From: Ifrita kowaldi
Lineage: Eukaryota > Chordata > Aves > Passeriformes > Cinclosomatidae
Assembly: GCA_013398055.1 (NCBI GenBank)
Contig: VZRS01002382.1
Coordinates: 1-64,000, forward strand
Reading direction: 5' to 3'
DNA length: 64,000 nt
The position numbers and the translations under genes were made by a program. Below the pieces are notes generated by a model, which was not told the origin of the DNA, ran no database searches, and saw nothing but the letters and a program-made list of their open reading frames with translations. Shown piece after piece: positions 21,635 to 34,700 of the stretch. Position 1 is the stretch's first letter, and every line of letters starts with the position of its first letter.

Positions 21635-24127
21635 AGAGCCCAGAGAGGTACCTTAAATAAGCCATGCAGTTCGAGGTGGCTAAATTTGTTTGATCTGAAT
21701 CCTGTCCTGACAGACATTCTAAGCAACACAAGAAACCTGTTAGAAAGGATGAACTGGAACATATGGCCTCAAATCTTGAGTTAAGGCTTTCAACTTGGTT
21801 TATATTTCCCTTGTTTCCATTACTACCAAAACTCAAATTCCTCAGAGCATGCAGCAGTCATGAAGCCTGCTTGCTATTTAAAACAAAACAAAGTATTTTA
21901 ACTGTCCAACTTTAATATTATTTTCCCAAGGGTTTTTAATTACCAGTTCCTTCCTGTAGAAACATGACCAGGACAAGGATGTTATTAGTATTTGAATGAT
22001 CCTGGTTTCACTGTGAAAGTCACACCACACTGACCTGGACAACACAGGGAACATGGGTTTGCCCCTTTTTTGATGCAGAAAATTCTTGGTACCTCTAAGG
22101 CTCTTCTAGTAAGGCAGCAGCGTGTTCTCTGAAGCATTCTGTGGGCTCCAAAAGAATAATATTTCCCAGATACTGAAAAGGATGTTTAGGGCATTGGGGT
22201 GAGTAAAAATATAAGTATTGCAAGAGCATCCACAATGCCACAAAAATAAGACAAATCCTTAAACCCTTCTATTTTCTCTCCAAAGCGTTCACTTGCCCCA
22301 AAAGCTGCAATATCCTTTCAAGTTATTTAATTGTTAATTAATGAAGTTTCAATCTTCAGTTATACAATTCAATACTGAATTTTCTCTTAACAGTTTTCCT
22401 TCAAATAAGCAACAGATCCGCCTGCCCAGCAGAAAGGAAGAACATCCAGTTTTTACCCCAAATTTTTTGTCTAGCTTGAATTCTTATCAAAGGTTCTTTC
22501 AGTCCCCTCGTTATCTGAGGTGATGTGTTTAATCCACAGACTTTCTACCGAGTGCAGCTTCAAGGTGGTCAAAGGCTGAAAGGACAGAGATCATCTGTCA
22601 GGGAGTGGGGATTGGATGGGGAGGCTGTTCTTTGTAAACCACACACCACCGGCAGCCTTGGAGGAGATGGACAAAGGGATTAAGTAAGGATTTCTATGAT
22701 AACCAAGACTGTGGACTAGATCAACCAAAGCAGAGGAGACTCAGGTACTAAGGGAAAATATCCTGTTAGGACAGGACAGCACATACACAGCCTTTATGAC
22801 CGAGTGAGCCTCTGTTTAAGTCTGTGATTCACTTCGTCCTGCCAGCTCTGCTGTGAGAGTGCTGCCCTTTGTCAAAACATTGATAATAAAGACAATAAGA
22901 ATGTTATCTTAAATTGTGACCCCCAGCTGCTAAATTAATGTATGCTGAAACCCTGGGGTTTGCAAAGCCCACTGAAGCCAGTGGAAAGATTCCTGTTGAC
23001 CTCAGCATGAATCAGTCTCAAATGGAAATGGAGCTCCAGTTCCAGTGGCTGGTCTCATCTCCATGCAAACTAGTCCTGGGAGAGATCCCGTACCAGCCAT
23101 GGCATTTGCTGGGTGATAAAGCTATTGCTGATAAGGCCAAATATTGTACCCTGAAGTGGGGATGGGATGAGTTTATTCAATCCCATCAGTCACCTGCATC
23201 TAAACTAATGCCCCTCTGCTCCTCTGGTACTCAAAGGGGAGAAATCAGCATTTCATCTGCAACTCACCACTCCAAAATGGACATCTCAAATAGGTCAGAT
23301 GATTCACACTCTTCCCATCAATAAAGCATGAAGTAATTTTCTCAGATTCAAACATGTGGTTGGAAGAACATCACTCTAAGCATCTTCATTAGACAGGCTT
23401 CCAAAATGTTGTCTTTTACAGCTGAATGCCAAATCAAACAGCAAAGTCAACACAAGATCCTAATGGAGACAGGTTCAGACAAACCCAGTTGGTTTTGAGT
23501 TGTCTTGCATGAACTACAGAGCTTTGCCTGAGTAAAATTTTATATTAACAATTTAAAAATATTCCAGTGACATAGACAGCCTTTGAGGTGCCCTGCTCTG
23601 GTTACATGTTCTGGATCGCAGGCCCAAAATGGTCTCAGGCATATTAGAAAGATAATAACAATAAATGGACAAGAGGCTTCAAGTTACTGCCACTAATTAG
23701 TTCTCAGAAAGCTCTCATCCCACTGGTGAACAGAATAGGGGGAAATTCAGCACCAAATTCAAACCTAACTGGACATGTCTACAACAGAGTCTAGACTCCC
23801 ATTATACTCAGTGGAGAGTGACTCAATACAGGCAACAGAGACAGGAAATCACTTGTCTAAATGTAGGTATCTGATTTAAGAGTGACTTGGATTACATTCT
23901 GTTGGCTGTAGAAAATCCTTTTCCAAGTCAGGAATTTGGCTATCAGCTCCAATGCAGTCACGACACAAAAAACCCCACCTAAAATTAGGAAATTGCTGAT
24001 GAATCTCATCCACTAGAAATTGCCCACGTGGTTGCCCAGCAATAGCATCCTTATCTGGTTCTTATCCTGACAGGATACAGTGTGATGAGATGTGCCATGT
24101 CCTGAACCATTACAACTGTTGTGTCAG

Positions 24128-24605
24128 GAAAGAATCATTGAATCAAAAAATCATTTAAGGTGGAAAAAAACTCTAAGATCACTGAGTGCAATCATTAACC
24201 CAGCACTGCCAAGCCCGTCACTAAACCATGTCCCCAAGTGCCACATCTTCCTGTTTTTTAAATTCCTCCAGGGATGGTGACTCTACCACTGCCCTGGGCA
24301 GCCTGTTCCAATAACTGATAACCCATTTAATAAAGATTTTTTTTCTAATATCCAATATAAATCTCCCTGGGTGCAACTTGAGGCCGTTTCCTCTTGTCCA
24401 ATCACTTATTCCTTGGGAGCAGAGCCCGACTCCCACCTGGCTGCCCCCTCCTGTCAGGGAGTTGTAGAGAATGAGAAGGTCCCTCCTGAGCCTCCTTTTC
24501 TCCAGGCTGAGCCCCCCAGCTCCCTCAGCTGCTCCTCATCGAACCTGTGCTCCAGACCCTTCCCCAGCTCTGTTGTCCTTCTTCAGACATGCACCAGCAC
24601 CTCAT
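24128..24605 (-). mobile_element. CR1 LINE 3' fragment (about 480 bp)
   Basis: On plus: GAATCATTGAATCA tail, GATCACTGAGTGCAATCATT, CCCCAAGTGCCACATC, GATGGTGACTCTACCACTGC, then the antisense ORF2 tail CCACCTGGCTGCCCCCTCCT to GCTGCTCCTCATCGAACC. Same subfamily as the copy at 10566-11036. Confidence 0.93.
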
Positions 24606-25311
24606 ACTAAGATTAGAATCCAAACAAAATAAATTTGAACTAGTAACTTAATTTTTAAGTGAAGTTTCTCTATACATTTTTATTCTTTGTTTAAAGCAAC
24701 ACCTTTCAAAATGGTCAGGAGAGGTTTTATACGTGTGGGTTTGTTCATACTGAGAATGAAAACATACTGAAACTTCGACATTTGCCATGAAATGGAAATG
24801 CTGAGTTTCAGACAGCTCAAGAAAATTCAGCAAAGCCCTAAAAAGTGTTCAATGTCTTTAGCACAACCAAACCCATAAACTGGCTCCGCAAGGGCACATG
24901 TGAGTACCACTGCCAGTCTTTGTTGTGCCAGTCTGATCATCACATCCCCTTCCACCAGATGTTTCTGGGATGACAGTCCAGACAAATTACCTCAAACATA
25001 ATAGAGCCCTGAAGTATTTGAAAAACTCTATTCAGAATCACAGCTTCTAACTTGGCACTTATCTCAAAATATTCCTGACTGTCAGCAGCTATTAAAAACA
25101 AGAATAACAATGGCTATTTCCATAATAGCTGTATTTTGAAATCTCAGAGCACTTAGTGAACTTAACAGACATATCTGAGATGTATGGATTAATATAATCT
25201 ATCGAGGAATGCAGACATGTTTGGGGTAAGAACAGGATTTCTGGTGTTAAATATTCTATAAGGAAATACAGATAAGGAATGAATACAGACAAGGAAGGAG
25301 ATTCCTGAAGG

Positions 25312-25440
25312 TAGGAACACCTTCCACTAGACCAGGTTGTTCCAAGCCCCATCCAACCTGGCCTTGGACACTTCCAGGAATGGGGCAGCCACAGCTTCTC
25401 TGGGCAACCTGTGCCAGGGCCTCACCACTCTCACAGTAAA
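25312..25440 (-). mobile_element. CR1 LINE 3' fragment
   Basis: On plus: GGAACACCTTCCACTAGACC, CCCATCCAACCTGGCCTTGG, CAGCTTCTCTGGGCAACCTG and GCCAGGGCCTCACCACTCTC. The 3' tail of the element is absent. Confidence 0.92.
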
Positions 25441-26342
25441 AACATAAACATAATGCCTTTGGACTGCTCAGTCTCCCTAGTAATGATCATACTCTAATGA
25501 GAAATCCATACCACTTGGTGAATGTCTCAATCACTTTCAACATGCTGTGTAACTGCCACTTATGCAAGGCAAAATTACAGAAAAAAACCCAAGTGTTTTG
25601 CACTTGCTAAAAGTGCAAAAAGTACCTAAAATACTTTTAGATCGAATAATCTAAGCTGGAAGGAAAATACAGAAGAAGGCTAGGAGGGACCTGACATGTT
25701 TAGCTGAGGAAAAGGTTGCAAACACAGAAAACTTTGGCTTCTCCTTTTCCATAATTTTTCATCATTTTCAGTCTTGTCAGCATGAATAATATTGTTGATT
25801 TTTGCTCTGATTTAGAAGCAGCTGCATAATACAAAACAAAGCTGAAAATCAGCTGAAAGACCATTCATCTATTTTGCTTGTAGTTGAAACACTCCTCACA
25901 GCTGCAGACAAGTAACTGGGTTGACTGTAATTCCATAAACTACATCTGATCAGCATATAGTTCAGGTTTGGGGGGATTTTTTAAGAAATCTCTTAAAACC
26001 CACAACCAAAAAGTTACTTATGTGTTATAGCAAACATCTTTCTAGATGGCATCACGGGTGCCAGAGCTTCTTGTCTGATTTTGTACAGGCATCAATCTTC
26101 TCTGCTCATTCCTTCTGTTTATTTCTGTTCTGGGAAACTAGCTCTGGCCCATGCTAACTCCTAAACTGCACCTGGAAATTGTGTAGGAGAACTGTAGTTT
26201 GCCAAGGATCCAAGACAGAGTAATCTGCCTAGTGCAAGGTGTCCCTAATCACCCAGTTTGGGAGGGTAACAGGAATTCAAAATAGGGCACGACCAGATCA
26301 CACCAAAAGGCCTCCAACCAGCAGAAAAACCCTGCCACATAA

Positions 26343-26551
26343 AATCATAGAGTCATAAATGGTTTGGGTTGAAAGAGACCTTAAAGATCATCTCGTTTCA
26401 GCCCCTGCCATGGGTAGGGACACCTTCCATTATCCCAGATTGCTCCAAGCCCCATCCAACCTGGCCTTGGACACTTCCAGGGATGGGGCAGTCACAGCTT
26501 CTCTGGGTAACCTGTGCCAGGGCCCCACCACCCTCACAGGGAAGAATTTTA
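26343..26551 (-). mobile_element. CR1 LINE 3' end fragment
   Basis: On plus it starts with the tail AATCATAGAGTCATAAATGG, then TTTGGGTTGAAAGAGACC, CCATGGGTAGGGACACC and CCACCCTCACAGGGAAGAAT. Complete 3' end, 5'-truncated. Confidence 0.95.
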
Positions 26552-27499
26552 TGCAAAAACTATGTGAAAAGACAGCTAAACAATCAAATAATATCCAGTT
26601 AAAAGCAAACAGAGAACATTCTCTGTTTTGAGTGAGGCACCTTTGCCTTGCTCTATTAAGAATAACAATAATTTTAAAAATAAATAAAAAAAAGTTTATC
26701 ATTTTTTCAGGTTGGTCTCCAAACCTTGTACCTAGGAAGCAGCAGCTTTTCCACAAACTAATTATGCTCTTTTATCTTATCTGGTGTGGATGTGTTATTT
26801 TAAGTTATTTTAAGTCCATTAGGGATACAGCAAAACCAATAACGGAACTCTTTATTGATATTCACATTCAGACAACTGAATTAAAGTTGCAGCCAATACT
26901 ATCAATGGAGTCTAGAGAGAGATTAGTTGGTCAAATGGAGCAGGCAGACTGCATTGTCCAAATAAAAGTCTTACATACTCCACTGAAGAAAACTTCACCT
27001 AGATGGTGAATCATTAAATCCTGCCACTAAGCAAATGCACTTCCCTTCACCTGTGGGTTACCCAGTAACTGGCAATTTAGCAGCAATAAACTTATTTTGA
27101 TGATTAACCTCGCCAATCCACAGGCACTTGCTTTTCCAAAGAGCTGACCTTTTCCTACAATATTATTTTTGACATGCGATGGCTCTTTACCCTCTGTTAC
27201 TGTCAGTATTTGAATGTTCAGTTTTCAAATTATTATAGAAGGTGGAGGCACCAACACCCTCTGTTAAGATTTCCTCACACTTTCCACAATGAGGTCTTGC
27301 TATGCTGGAACTTTCAAGCTGAAATTTCCTTTGGCACATTTGTTTCTCTCTCAAATTGCAACAAACTCCATAATTCAGTTTTGGGCTAACTTTGTTCAGA
27401 TCAGTGTGGCTTCATAAAAATCAATCATTTTTGATTCAGAAGTTCTCTGTCCTTGCTGGCAGAGAATCTCTGTCTTTCACATCAGAAAGACACAAGAGA

Positions 27500-27651
27500 A
27501 CTGCCCCACCCCTGGAAGTGTTCAAGACCAGGTTGGATGGGGCTTGGAGCAACCTGGGATAGTGGAAAGCGTCCCTGTCCATGGCAGTGGGGTTGGATTC
27601 AATGACCTTTAAAAGGTCCTCCCATCTTAAACTATTCCATGATTCTATGAA
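27500..27651 (+). mobile_element. CR1 LINE 3' end fragment
   Basis: CTGCCCCACCCCTGGAAGTG, GCTTGGAGCAACCTGGGATA, CCATGGCAGTGGGGTTGG and CCATGATTCTATGAA at the end. Sense on plus. Confidence 0.94.
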
Positions 27652-28226
27652 CATAAAAAGAGCAAAATCAGTAGAATGTACCATGCTCCATTTTCCAGAA
27701 AAAAAAGGCTCTGTATTTCCAGGTTTTCCCGAGTTCTAGCTTGGATATATTTGTCTCCCAATTTAGGGAAATGCTGTGTATGGCAATAAATCAAACTCTA
27801 CTTCCAATGCTGAAAGCTGAAAACATGTAAGAGCACTGCTCTGTTCTCTTAAAGCAATGTGAAGAGCTTGAAACACTCTGCAAACAATTGGGATTTTCAC
27901 AAACCTGCAGAAAAAACAGGAATGGAAATCAAACTTCCTGGCTCCTGTGCCCTAACCATAAGACTGAATTTTTTTCCTAGTCTTGCAGTTTCCACAAGTT
28001 CAAGGTGAACTGAGTGATAAGGAGATCTGCTTGGGGCAGAAGGTATCGGAAAGCAGAGTGTGCTGGGATTTTGTGTGACTCTCAATCCTCAGCTGCATCT
28101 CTCCGTGAGCGTTTGGTGTGAGAAGGCTCTGTCCCTAAGTGCTGCTCAGCTCTTTTGTCCTCACTGATGTGTTTTCTTTTCTTCCCTCTGGAACAGACTT
28201 CAGTGGAGCTGTTTTCAAAAAGGGAC

Positions 28227-28251
28227 CAAAAAAAAAAAAAAANAAAAGAGA

Positions 28252-28277
<26 letters not shown>
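28227..28277. repeat. Poly-A tract containing an undetermined base
   Basis: About 50 bp of nearly pure A with one N at 28243 and a GAG interruption. No recognisable retroelement body lies directly upstream, so it may be a plain homopolymer. The N shows that the assembly could not resolve the run; its length here is unreliable. Confidence 0.95.
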
Positions 28278-28282
<5 letters not shown>

Positions 28283-28969
28283 GGCAGTGTGAGAAAGACA
28301 AAAACAACCCAGCAGGTTTTACAGTAAAAGAAGCCATTTAGTTACTAAGCCTTGGTTTGTTACTGTAATATCTGGGCTGTTAAAAACCTCCCAGTCCCTG
28401 TAGTTAACAATCCTAATACAGCTGAAACTGGGCTGAGCAAGCCTTCTGGAGATACTTCCCTCTTTACATTAGCTGACACTGATTAATAACTTCATTTACA
28501 ACTTATCCAGCCTCTTTTCTATGCTCTTCTGATTGGATTTGTATTCAGCTACCACTTCTGCTCTTATTGCCAGACCATAACTGCACTTACATTATTTTCC
28601 CAGGAACAGTTCTCTGACTCTTCCTGGTCTAAAAGTGACATTATCCCTTGACTTTCAGGCTTTTTGCTCAACTAAGATATTTCCAGATGAAATTTTTGTT
28701 ATGTGCCCTGGCTGGCAAAGTTAAAGATACTGATGTAAGACCTTATGAACTTACAGGCCCTTCCAACCTACAGCATTAGATGCACGAGGATAAAATCCAC
28801 TTGCTCTAGAAGCAGCCTAAGGTGACTACACTCTCAAGTTACACCTCTTAGGTAAATATCTTATGTTAGTTGACGTAAGTCTGTGCCACCATTCTGGCCA
28901 CAAAAATCCATGCTTCAATTAATCACAATTTATTGGGATTGCTTCAATTTCTCATAGTATCCCATAATT

Positions 28970-29262
28970 CACAGAGTCACGGAATGGTTTGGGTTGGAAG
29001 AAACCTTAAGGATCATTTTGTTCCAACTCTTTGCCATGGGCAGGGACACCTTCCTCTATCCCAGGTTGCTCCAAGCCCCGTCCAGCCTGGCCTGGAACAT
29101 TTCCAGGGATGGGGCAGCCACAGCTTCTCTGGGCAACCTGTGCCAGGGCCCCACCACCCTCACAGGGAAGAATTTCTTCCTAATACCCATTCTAAATCCA
29201 CCCTCTTTCAGCTTAAAGCCACTTCTCCCCGTCCTATTCCTTACAAGAAACTTTCCACAACT
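28970..29262 (-). mobile_element. CR1 LINE 3' fragment
   Basis: On plus: tail CACAGAGTCACGGAATGG, TTTGGGTTGGAAGAAACC, CCATGGGCAGGGACACC, CCCACCACCCTCACAGGGAA and the antisense ORF2 tail. Confidence 0.95.
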
Positions 29263-30086
29263 CTTTTCATGCTGGAGTGTGGGCACAAGCACTGTTGCAA
29301 GCAGGTTCTGATCACTCCATTGCAAGCTGAATTTGCAGGAGATAATTTTTACAACGGACTTGTAAGGACAGATGCAGCCTTCCCCAGACTCACCAGATTT
29401 ATTCCTCAGCCATATAATGGTCACTTTATTCGCTGGATTACGGCATCATGAAATACTAGGCTGAGAGTTAGACTTTCTTCCTTTAAGAAAAAGTGGAAAT
29501 AGCCACTTTTGAGGAAGAAGGCTTGGCATTAACATACTTGTAAAGTTTTCACAGAATTTTGCAGGTTTTCTAGTGACTTGAGATATTTTTCAAAGAAGCT
29601 GGTTTTAAAGTTAATGCTTCAAAACAAAGAAATAACCTGTATTTCCAGGTTCTTCCCTTGCAGAGCCTGTGGCTGCAGAGCCATCTTGTGGGGGAGACTC
29701 AGATGGTTCAACCAGTGACAGACTTGTAAATTACTTTTATTTTTTCACATGCTGTGGCTTGCTCAGACAGCAAAAAGTCTAGGCAAGACATCCTGCTCAC
29801 CCCAGCATCTGTTTCACTCACCTCGGAGCATCAACGAGTCTTCTCACTCTGTAGAGATTCCCAAACTCCCTGAGAGCTGAAACTCAAGCCAATATTCCCC
29901 TCATCTTTGCCTAATTAAATACTCCCAGTTAGGAGGATTTTGGAAATGTTTCTGCCTCGAGGTTTCATCAGGTCTGTTTGAAAATAAGAAGATGCCATCT
30001 AAATTTCACAAACTGAACGAATGTTTCTACAAATGGATGCAGCGCCATGTACAACAAGTGCAAGGCTCTGAAATTAAGGCAGATAA

Positions 30087-30777
30087 TTGGTTCCTTACAT
30101 GCTTTTTATTGGGGGAAGAAGACAGAGAATAGGGAAAAATCCTCTCATCGGAGCGGCTAAACGTTCCATCCACTTCTGGAGGCATCACTACAGAGTGCTG
30201 AGCCTGGAAAATGAGAACTGGAATCCTCTAGCAGTGCAAGACGTGGGATCACAGCTGCAGGTGGGGATAAAGTACCGTCAGGAACAGGGTGCTGGGAGCC
30301 AGGGGGATCCCTGGGCAGCAGGACAAGGAGCTACTAGAGAAGGTCCAGTGGAGGCCACAAAGATGATGAGGCATCTGGAGCATCTCTCTTATGAGGAGAG
30401 ACTGGGCCTTATGCAGGAGCTGGGCCTGATGAGTCTGGAGAAGAGAAGACTGAGAGGGGATGCCAAAAATCTCTATAAGTACATCCAAGATGGCTGCCAG
30501 GAGGATGGTGCCAGGCTCTTTACGGTGGTGCCCAGCAACAGGACGAGGAGGAATGGCCATAAAATGAAACACAAGTTCCACCTAGACATGAGGAAGAACT
30601 TCTTCACATTGAGGGTGGCAGAGCACTGGAAGAGGCTGCCCAGGGATTTTGTAGATTGTCCCTCTCTGGAGACATTCCAAACCCACGGGGACACGTTCCT
30701 GTGTCACCTGCTCCAGGTGACCCTGCCTTGGCAGGGGGATTGGGCTGGATGGTCTCCAAAGGGCCCTTCCAGCCCCA
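30087..30777 (+). mobile_element. CR1-like LINE fragment with open ORF2 C-terminal relic
   Basis: A single open frame of 291 codons runs from 30087 to 30962. From about 30290 it encodes the CR1 ORF2 tail pattern: YEERLGLMQELGLMSLEKRR, NRTRRNGHKMKHKFHLDMRK, RVAEHWKRLPRDFVD and CPSLETFQTH. The 3' end GGGCTGGATGGTCTCCAAAG and CCTTCCAGCCCCAAC marks a different CR1 subfamily from most copies here. The first 70 codons do not look like CR1 and may be chance. It is a truncated relic without reverse-transcriptase or endonuclease domains, not a host gene. Confidence 0.82.
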
Positions 30778-30779
30778 AC

Positions 30780-30868
30780 TCACAGAATCACAGAATGGTT
30801 TTTGTTGAAAGGGACCTTAAAGACTATCTCATTCCAACCACCCTGCCATGGGGAGGAGCATCGTGTAT
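30780..30868 (-). mobile_element. CR1 LINE extreme 3' end, abutting the previous copy
   Basis: On plus: tail TCACAGAATCACAGAATGG, TTGAAAGGGACCTTAAAGAC and CCACCCTGCCATGGGGAGGA. Its tail end touches the tail of the sense copy ending at 30777. A TATATA-rich stretch follows to about 30915. Confidence 0.9.
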
Positions 30869-31289
30869 GTATATAAATTTATATATGTATATAAAGACCT
30901 ACATCTCTACACATGTAAATGTGTATGCACGCAGGTTCATATATTTTCCACTGTCAGCCTGAACAGCCAAGGTGGAGAGAAGGATGAAACCAATGGTGCC
31001 GTTTTGTGTTTCCATAAATTTTGTGACTTCTGCCTGCGATTACTCTGTGATTCTGTCTGTCCCCAGCGAGGGAGGGCTTTACTGTTGGCACAATTTCGAT
31101 CTTAAGAGTCTGATCGGTATTAGCTGAGATCTAATTTTACAGGACAAGAATTAACACCAATCAAAATTGCTTGAACAGAGACTAGGTTTCGCAGAGCATT
31201 CGAACAATTCCGCCTAGGACTGGGGACGCCCTGGCCCAGCCGGACGATGAAACGCAGTTTTTAAACCACTTAAAAGCAGGTCTAAGACT

Positions 31290-31700
31290 GAGTTCTAACC
31301 CACATGTGAAAGCCTCAGAACGCAGCCCCCGCCCCACACACTCCTCAGGCCGCGCCTCCCGCCTCTCCCTCAAATCCGGGGAGGCCGGGGCACCGCCCCC
31401 CGCCCCACTACGCAGGCGCGCAGGGCCGCTGGTTCGAGTCTGGCGCGGGGACGGACGGGTCGGGAGATGCCGACGGAGCTGGGAGTGCCGCAGCCGGCCG
31501 GGGAGGGAATCCCGCAGCCGGCCGCAGACAGCGGTAAGTGCCGGCTGTCCTCGGCGGGGATCCAGCGCGGCTCCCGTGGGAGCGGCGGTGCCCGAGTGAC
31601 CGCGGAAAACGGGGATGGCGGGAAAGGGGCGAGTGTGCGGGGCCCGCCGAGCTGTGCGCATGCGCACTGGGGCGCTGTGTGGATTATGGTGGACGCGGTG
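31290..31700 (+). promoter_or_regulatory. CpG-island promoter of the zinc-finger gene
   Basis: Very GC- and CpG-rich compared with its AT-rich flanks. It covers the first coding exon (31467-31533) and much of intron 1. No TATA box is seen, so transcription probably starts at dispersed sites upstream of 31467. It contains NRF1-like text around 31409 (ACGCAGGCGCGC) and a perfect palindrome at 31655. Confidence 0.8.
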
Positions 31701-34700
31701 CCTTAGGATTTTTTTTGGGAATTGCGATAATTTGGGTCTGTTTCTGTTCGCAGAGCCGGAGGTGTTTGAGACTGTGCTACCAATCACTATCTTTGTGCTG
31801 AGCGATGAAGATTTTCTCCAGGATGATGATAAGGACCAGGAAGTGTCCATTCCCGAGGTGGAGCAGGAGTTTAAATTAAACATTTGCCTGAAAAATGAAG
31901 TGGAACATTCAAACGACAGTAGCAGTGTAGGCAACTGGCATGCAAACAGGACTGTTTCAAATGCAGATAATTGTGTTAAATACTCTGCGGATAAATGTTC
32001 TGCTGAGAGTGTGTGTAACACATCAAAATTATCTGCAAGTGATGGGTGTGATGCAGGCACGGATAAATACGGTCAAAATTGCATGTTACCTACAACATCT
32101 TGCAAAACAGAGCTTCCAGAGATCATCAAATACAGCGATGGAGTATATTGTGGTGGTAATGATGGCTTTCAGAAGATTCCTCCTCTCCTGTCCTCTGCTG
32201 ACAGTGACAGAGCTGACACTGTCGAGACGAGCAAATCGTGGACGGTGGTGGTGGTACCCAAACATGAAGAAGAACCTGTCAGTGTTGCAACTGTTCCTTT
32301 TGACAGCACTCCACAGAAACAACCAGAAATCCACAAGGAATTTGAAATAATTGTTAAAATGGAAGGTAATGTATTAATAAGATTAGTGCAAGCGTTTAAG
32401 AAATACGGTAAAATACGGTAAATCTCGAGTTTTTGAAATAAGAAATTGTATAGAAATGCTATGAAACCAATTTCTTTCAGAGTAAATGCTTCAAGTTAGA
32501 TTAATAAATGCAGCAGAAGGAAAATATTGACTGGAGTCTGCTTAGTTCTTTCACAGCCTCCTGTGAAAGGTAGTGAAACTAAAAGAAGTTGGTACTTTTT
32601 CATTCTCCGGCAGTGAGCAAAAGAGTGGCCTTTCATCAGGAAATATTCTGAAAATAATGCAGAAAAAGCATTGTATTTGTGAGAATGAAGCATTAGCAAA
32701 GTTTGGATCCAGTACTTTGATAGGAATTCTGGCATAAACCTGTTTTGTTGAAAACTGGATGCAGTGTTGTTCTGTGAAATTCAGAACCTCGAGTGAAAAC
32801 AGACAGTGGGAAGGAACGAGGCTTCTAGCTAGGAACGGCATTTAAATGTTGGGGGCAGAGGGTGGCATGAAGAGAGGTGTTAGGGAAAAAAAATGGAGAG
32901 AGGGAAATTATAAGGAAGCAGAAGTAATGAAGAGCAAGCAAGTCATAAGGCAATTTGGGATTATTACTACGAATTAATCATGAATATTTGTGATTGTATG
33001 AAATATGACTTTTTATATCTCCTTGTAGATTCTGATTCCTCAAAGAATGGAGATAATGAAATTGATAACAGGAAAATAAGCAAATTTGAAGATGAAACTC
33101 TGAGTTCTCTTTTGGAACATGGCTTGAAAGAAGAAGAGAAATTTACCTATAATTGTTCTGATCCATTTCTTAATGGATGTTCTCCTGCTTTTAAAGAAGT
33201 TCTGGAAGATGTAGGGAAACGTGAGATGAATGCTTTCACTTCTGCTGAATCAAATACTACTGAAGAGCATATTTACAAGATGTTAACACCATTCCCTAAG
33301 AAAAGATACCAACAACAAAAAGTTGTTTCTTCTCACGCAAGCTCAAAAGAGTTCCAGAGCCAGCAAGGTTTAACATGGCTGAATGATAGTGTGACCATCA
33401 CACCTCTTCCTAGAACGTCATCTTCTACAAAGGAGAATGAAAGATGGAGTTTCAAGTGCAGGTTTTGTAGTTCTGTGTATAAATGCAGTGTGCACCTGAA
33501 GAAACATATTTATTCAGCTCATAAAGATAAAAAAATACATAAATGCTGTTTTTGTAAAAGAACTTTTTTCTTTTCTTTCAATCTTAAGAATCACCTTAAA
33601 TTTCATAAGAAGATTGCTAGGTTGCAAAAAGCAAGAAAAAATAGAATAAATGCAAGAAAAGGGAGGCAGAAAGGATCTGAAGAAGGAGAATCTGAGACCA
33701 AGAAAAAAGAAAGTAAATACAAGAAGTTTTTCATTAAAATTGAAAGGGACTTTACACATCTGGATGTGCCAGTTAGCTTTTCCTGCAGAATTTGTTTCTT
33801 TGCTTCATCAAATCCTAGAAGTTTTATTCATCACATGAAGGGACATAAGGAGAGACCACCTTACCAGTGCCCTCAGTGTGATTACTCCTGCAGCAGCTTA
33901 TCCTACCTGTTAAATCACATGTACTGGCATGCTGGCTACAAGCTCTATCAGTGCAGGTTCTGCACCTTTTTTTCATTGTATTTTGCAAGCATGGTGAGGC
34001 ACAGCCATGTCCACACAGGGGATAAACCATATTCCTGTGAGCTCTGCCAGGCAGCATTCACCAGCACCTCAGGGCTGGAGAGACACAGGAGGATACATGC
34101 AGCGACAGAAACGTGCCAAGGACAGCAACGCAACTGCCTGAGTGGGAGAAAGAGAACTGAAAGACCTCTAAAGAACTACACATGTGATGAATGTAACCTG
34201 GTGTTCTACACTAAAGGACATCTCAGCTTTCACAAGAAATTTCATGAACAGTTAAAGGCTAATGGTTATACAAGTCAGAGCAGTAAGTACTGTAAAAGCA
34301 AAATATGCAAAGCTGATTGTGATTCTCAGGGTCATGTTTCTCACTCTCTTTTTGGTAGAGAAAATGATTGTCTGGGTGGGGGAATCTTGGCTTCAGAAGT
34401 AGAGTTTGAGCAAGCAGGTGATGTGTGGGTCAGTAAGAAAATATGCCCTGGAAAGAAATTCCTTGAAAACAGCCATGGAAGCAACAGCCTGGCTGTTACT
34501 GGGAATAGATCAGAAGTTCCTCGGACTTCTTACCAAATGGACACTGCCACTTACAAAGAGGAACCTTTCTTCAAATCAGAAGCCTCTCATTCACAAGTGC
34601 AAGATGATGCTTCATATCATAACGTAGTGGAAAACTTGCAGGATATGTGTCCTTCCAATTTAAATACATTCCAAACATACAGGTGCCAGCACTGCAGTTA

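Larger units (their letters stand above)
12553..31289. other. 18.7-kb gene-free interval between the opsin and zinc-finger genes
   Basis: Open frames here are short, have no recognisable domains and mostly overlap CR1 copies. The longest one outside repeats (22938-23324, 128 codons) shows no known motif. I see no tRNA or rRNA. The interval must contain the opsin 5' region, since the opsin start is at 12552 on minus, but I can identify no TATA box or CpG island there. Individual repeats are listed separately. Confidence 0.7.

Noticed and set aside
21210..21660. Poly-Ile and poly-Asn proteins
   Set aside because: Translations of a trinucleotide microsatellite and a CR1 copy.
22938..23324. 128-codon open frame on plus in the gene-free interval
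   Set aside because: No recognisable domain, no promoter and no splice partners; length is within chance for AT/GC-balanced DNA.
31431..31441. tRNA gene near the B-box-like sequence
   Set aside because: No A-box, no cloverleaf and no terminator at the right distance.
31182..32060. 292-codon open frame on minus across the zinc-finger promoter and exon 2
   Set aside because: It is the antisense shadow of a CpG island and a coding exon; no splice or domain support.
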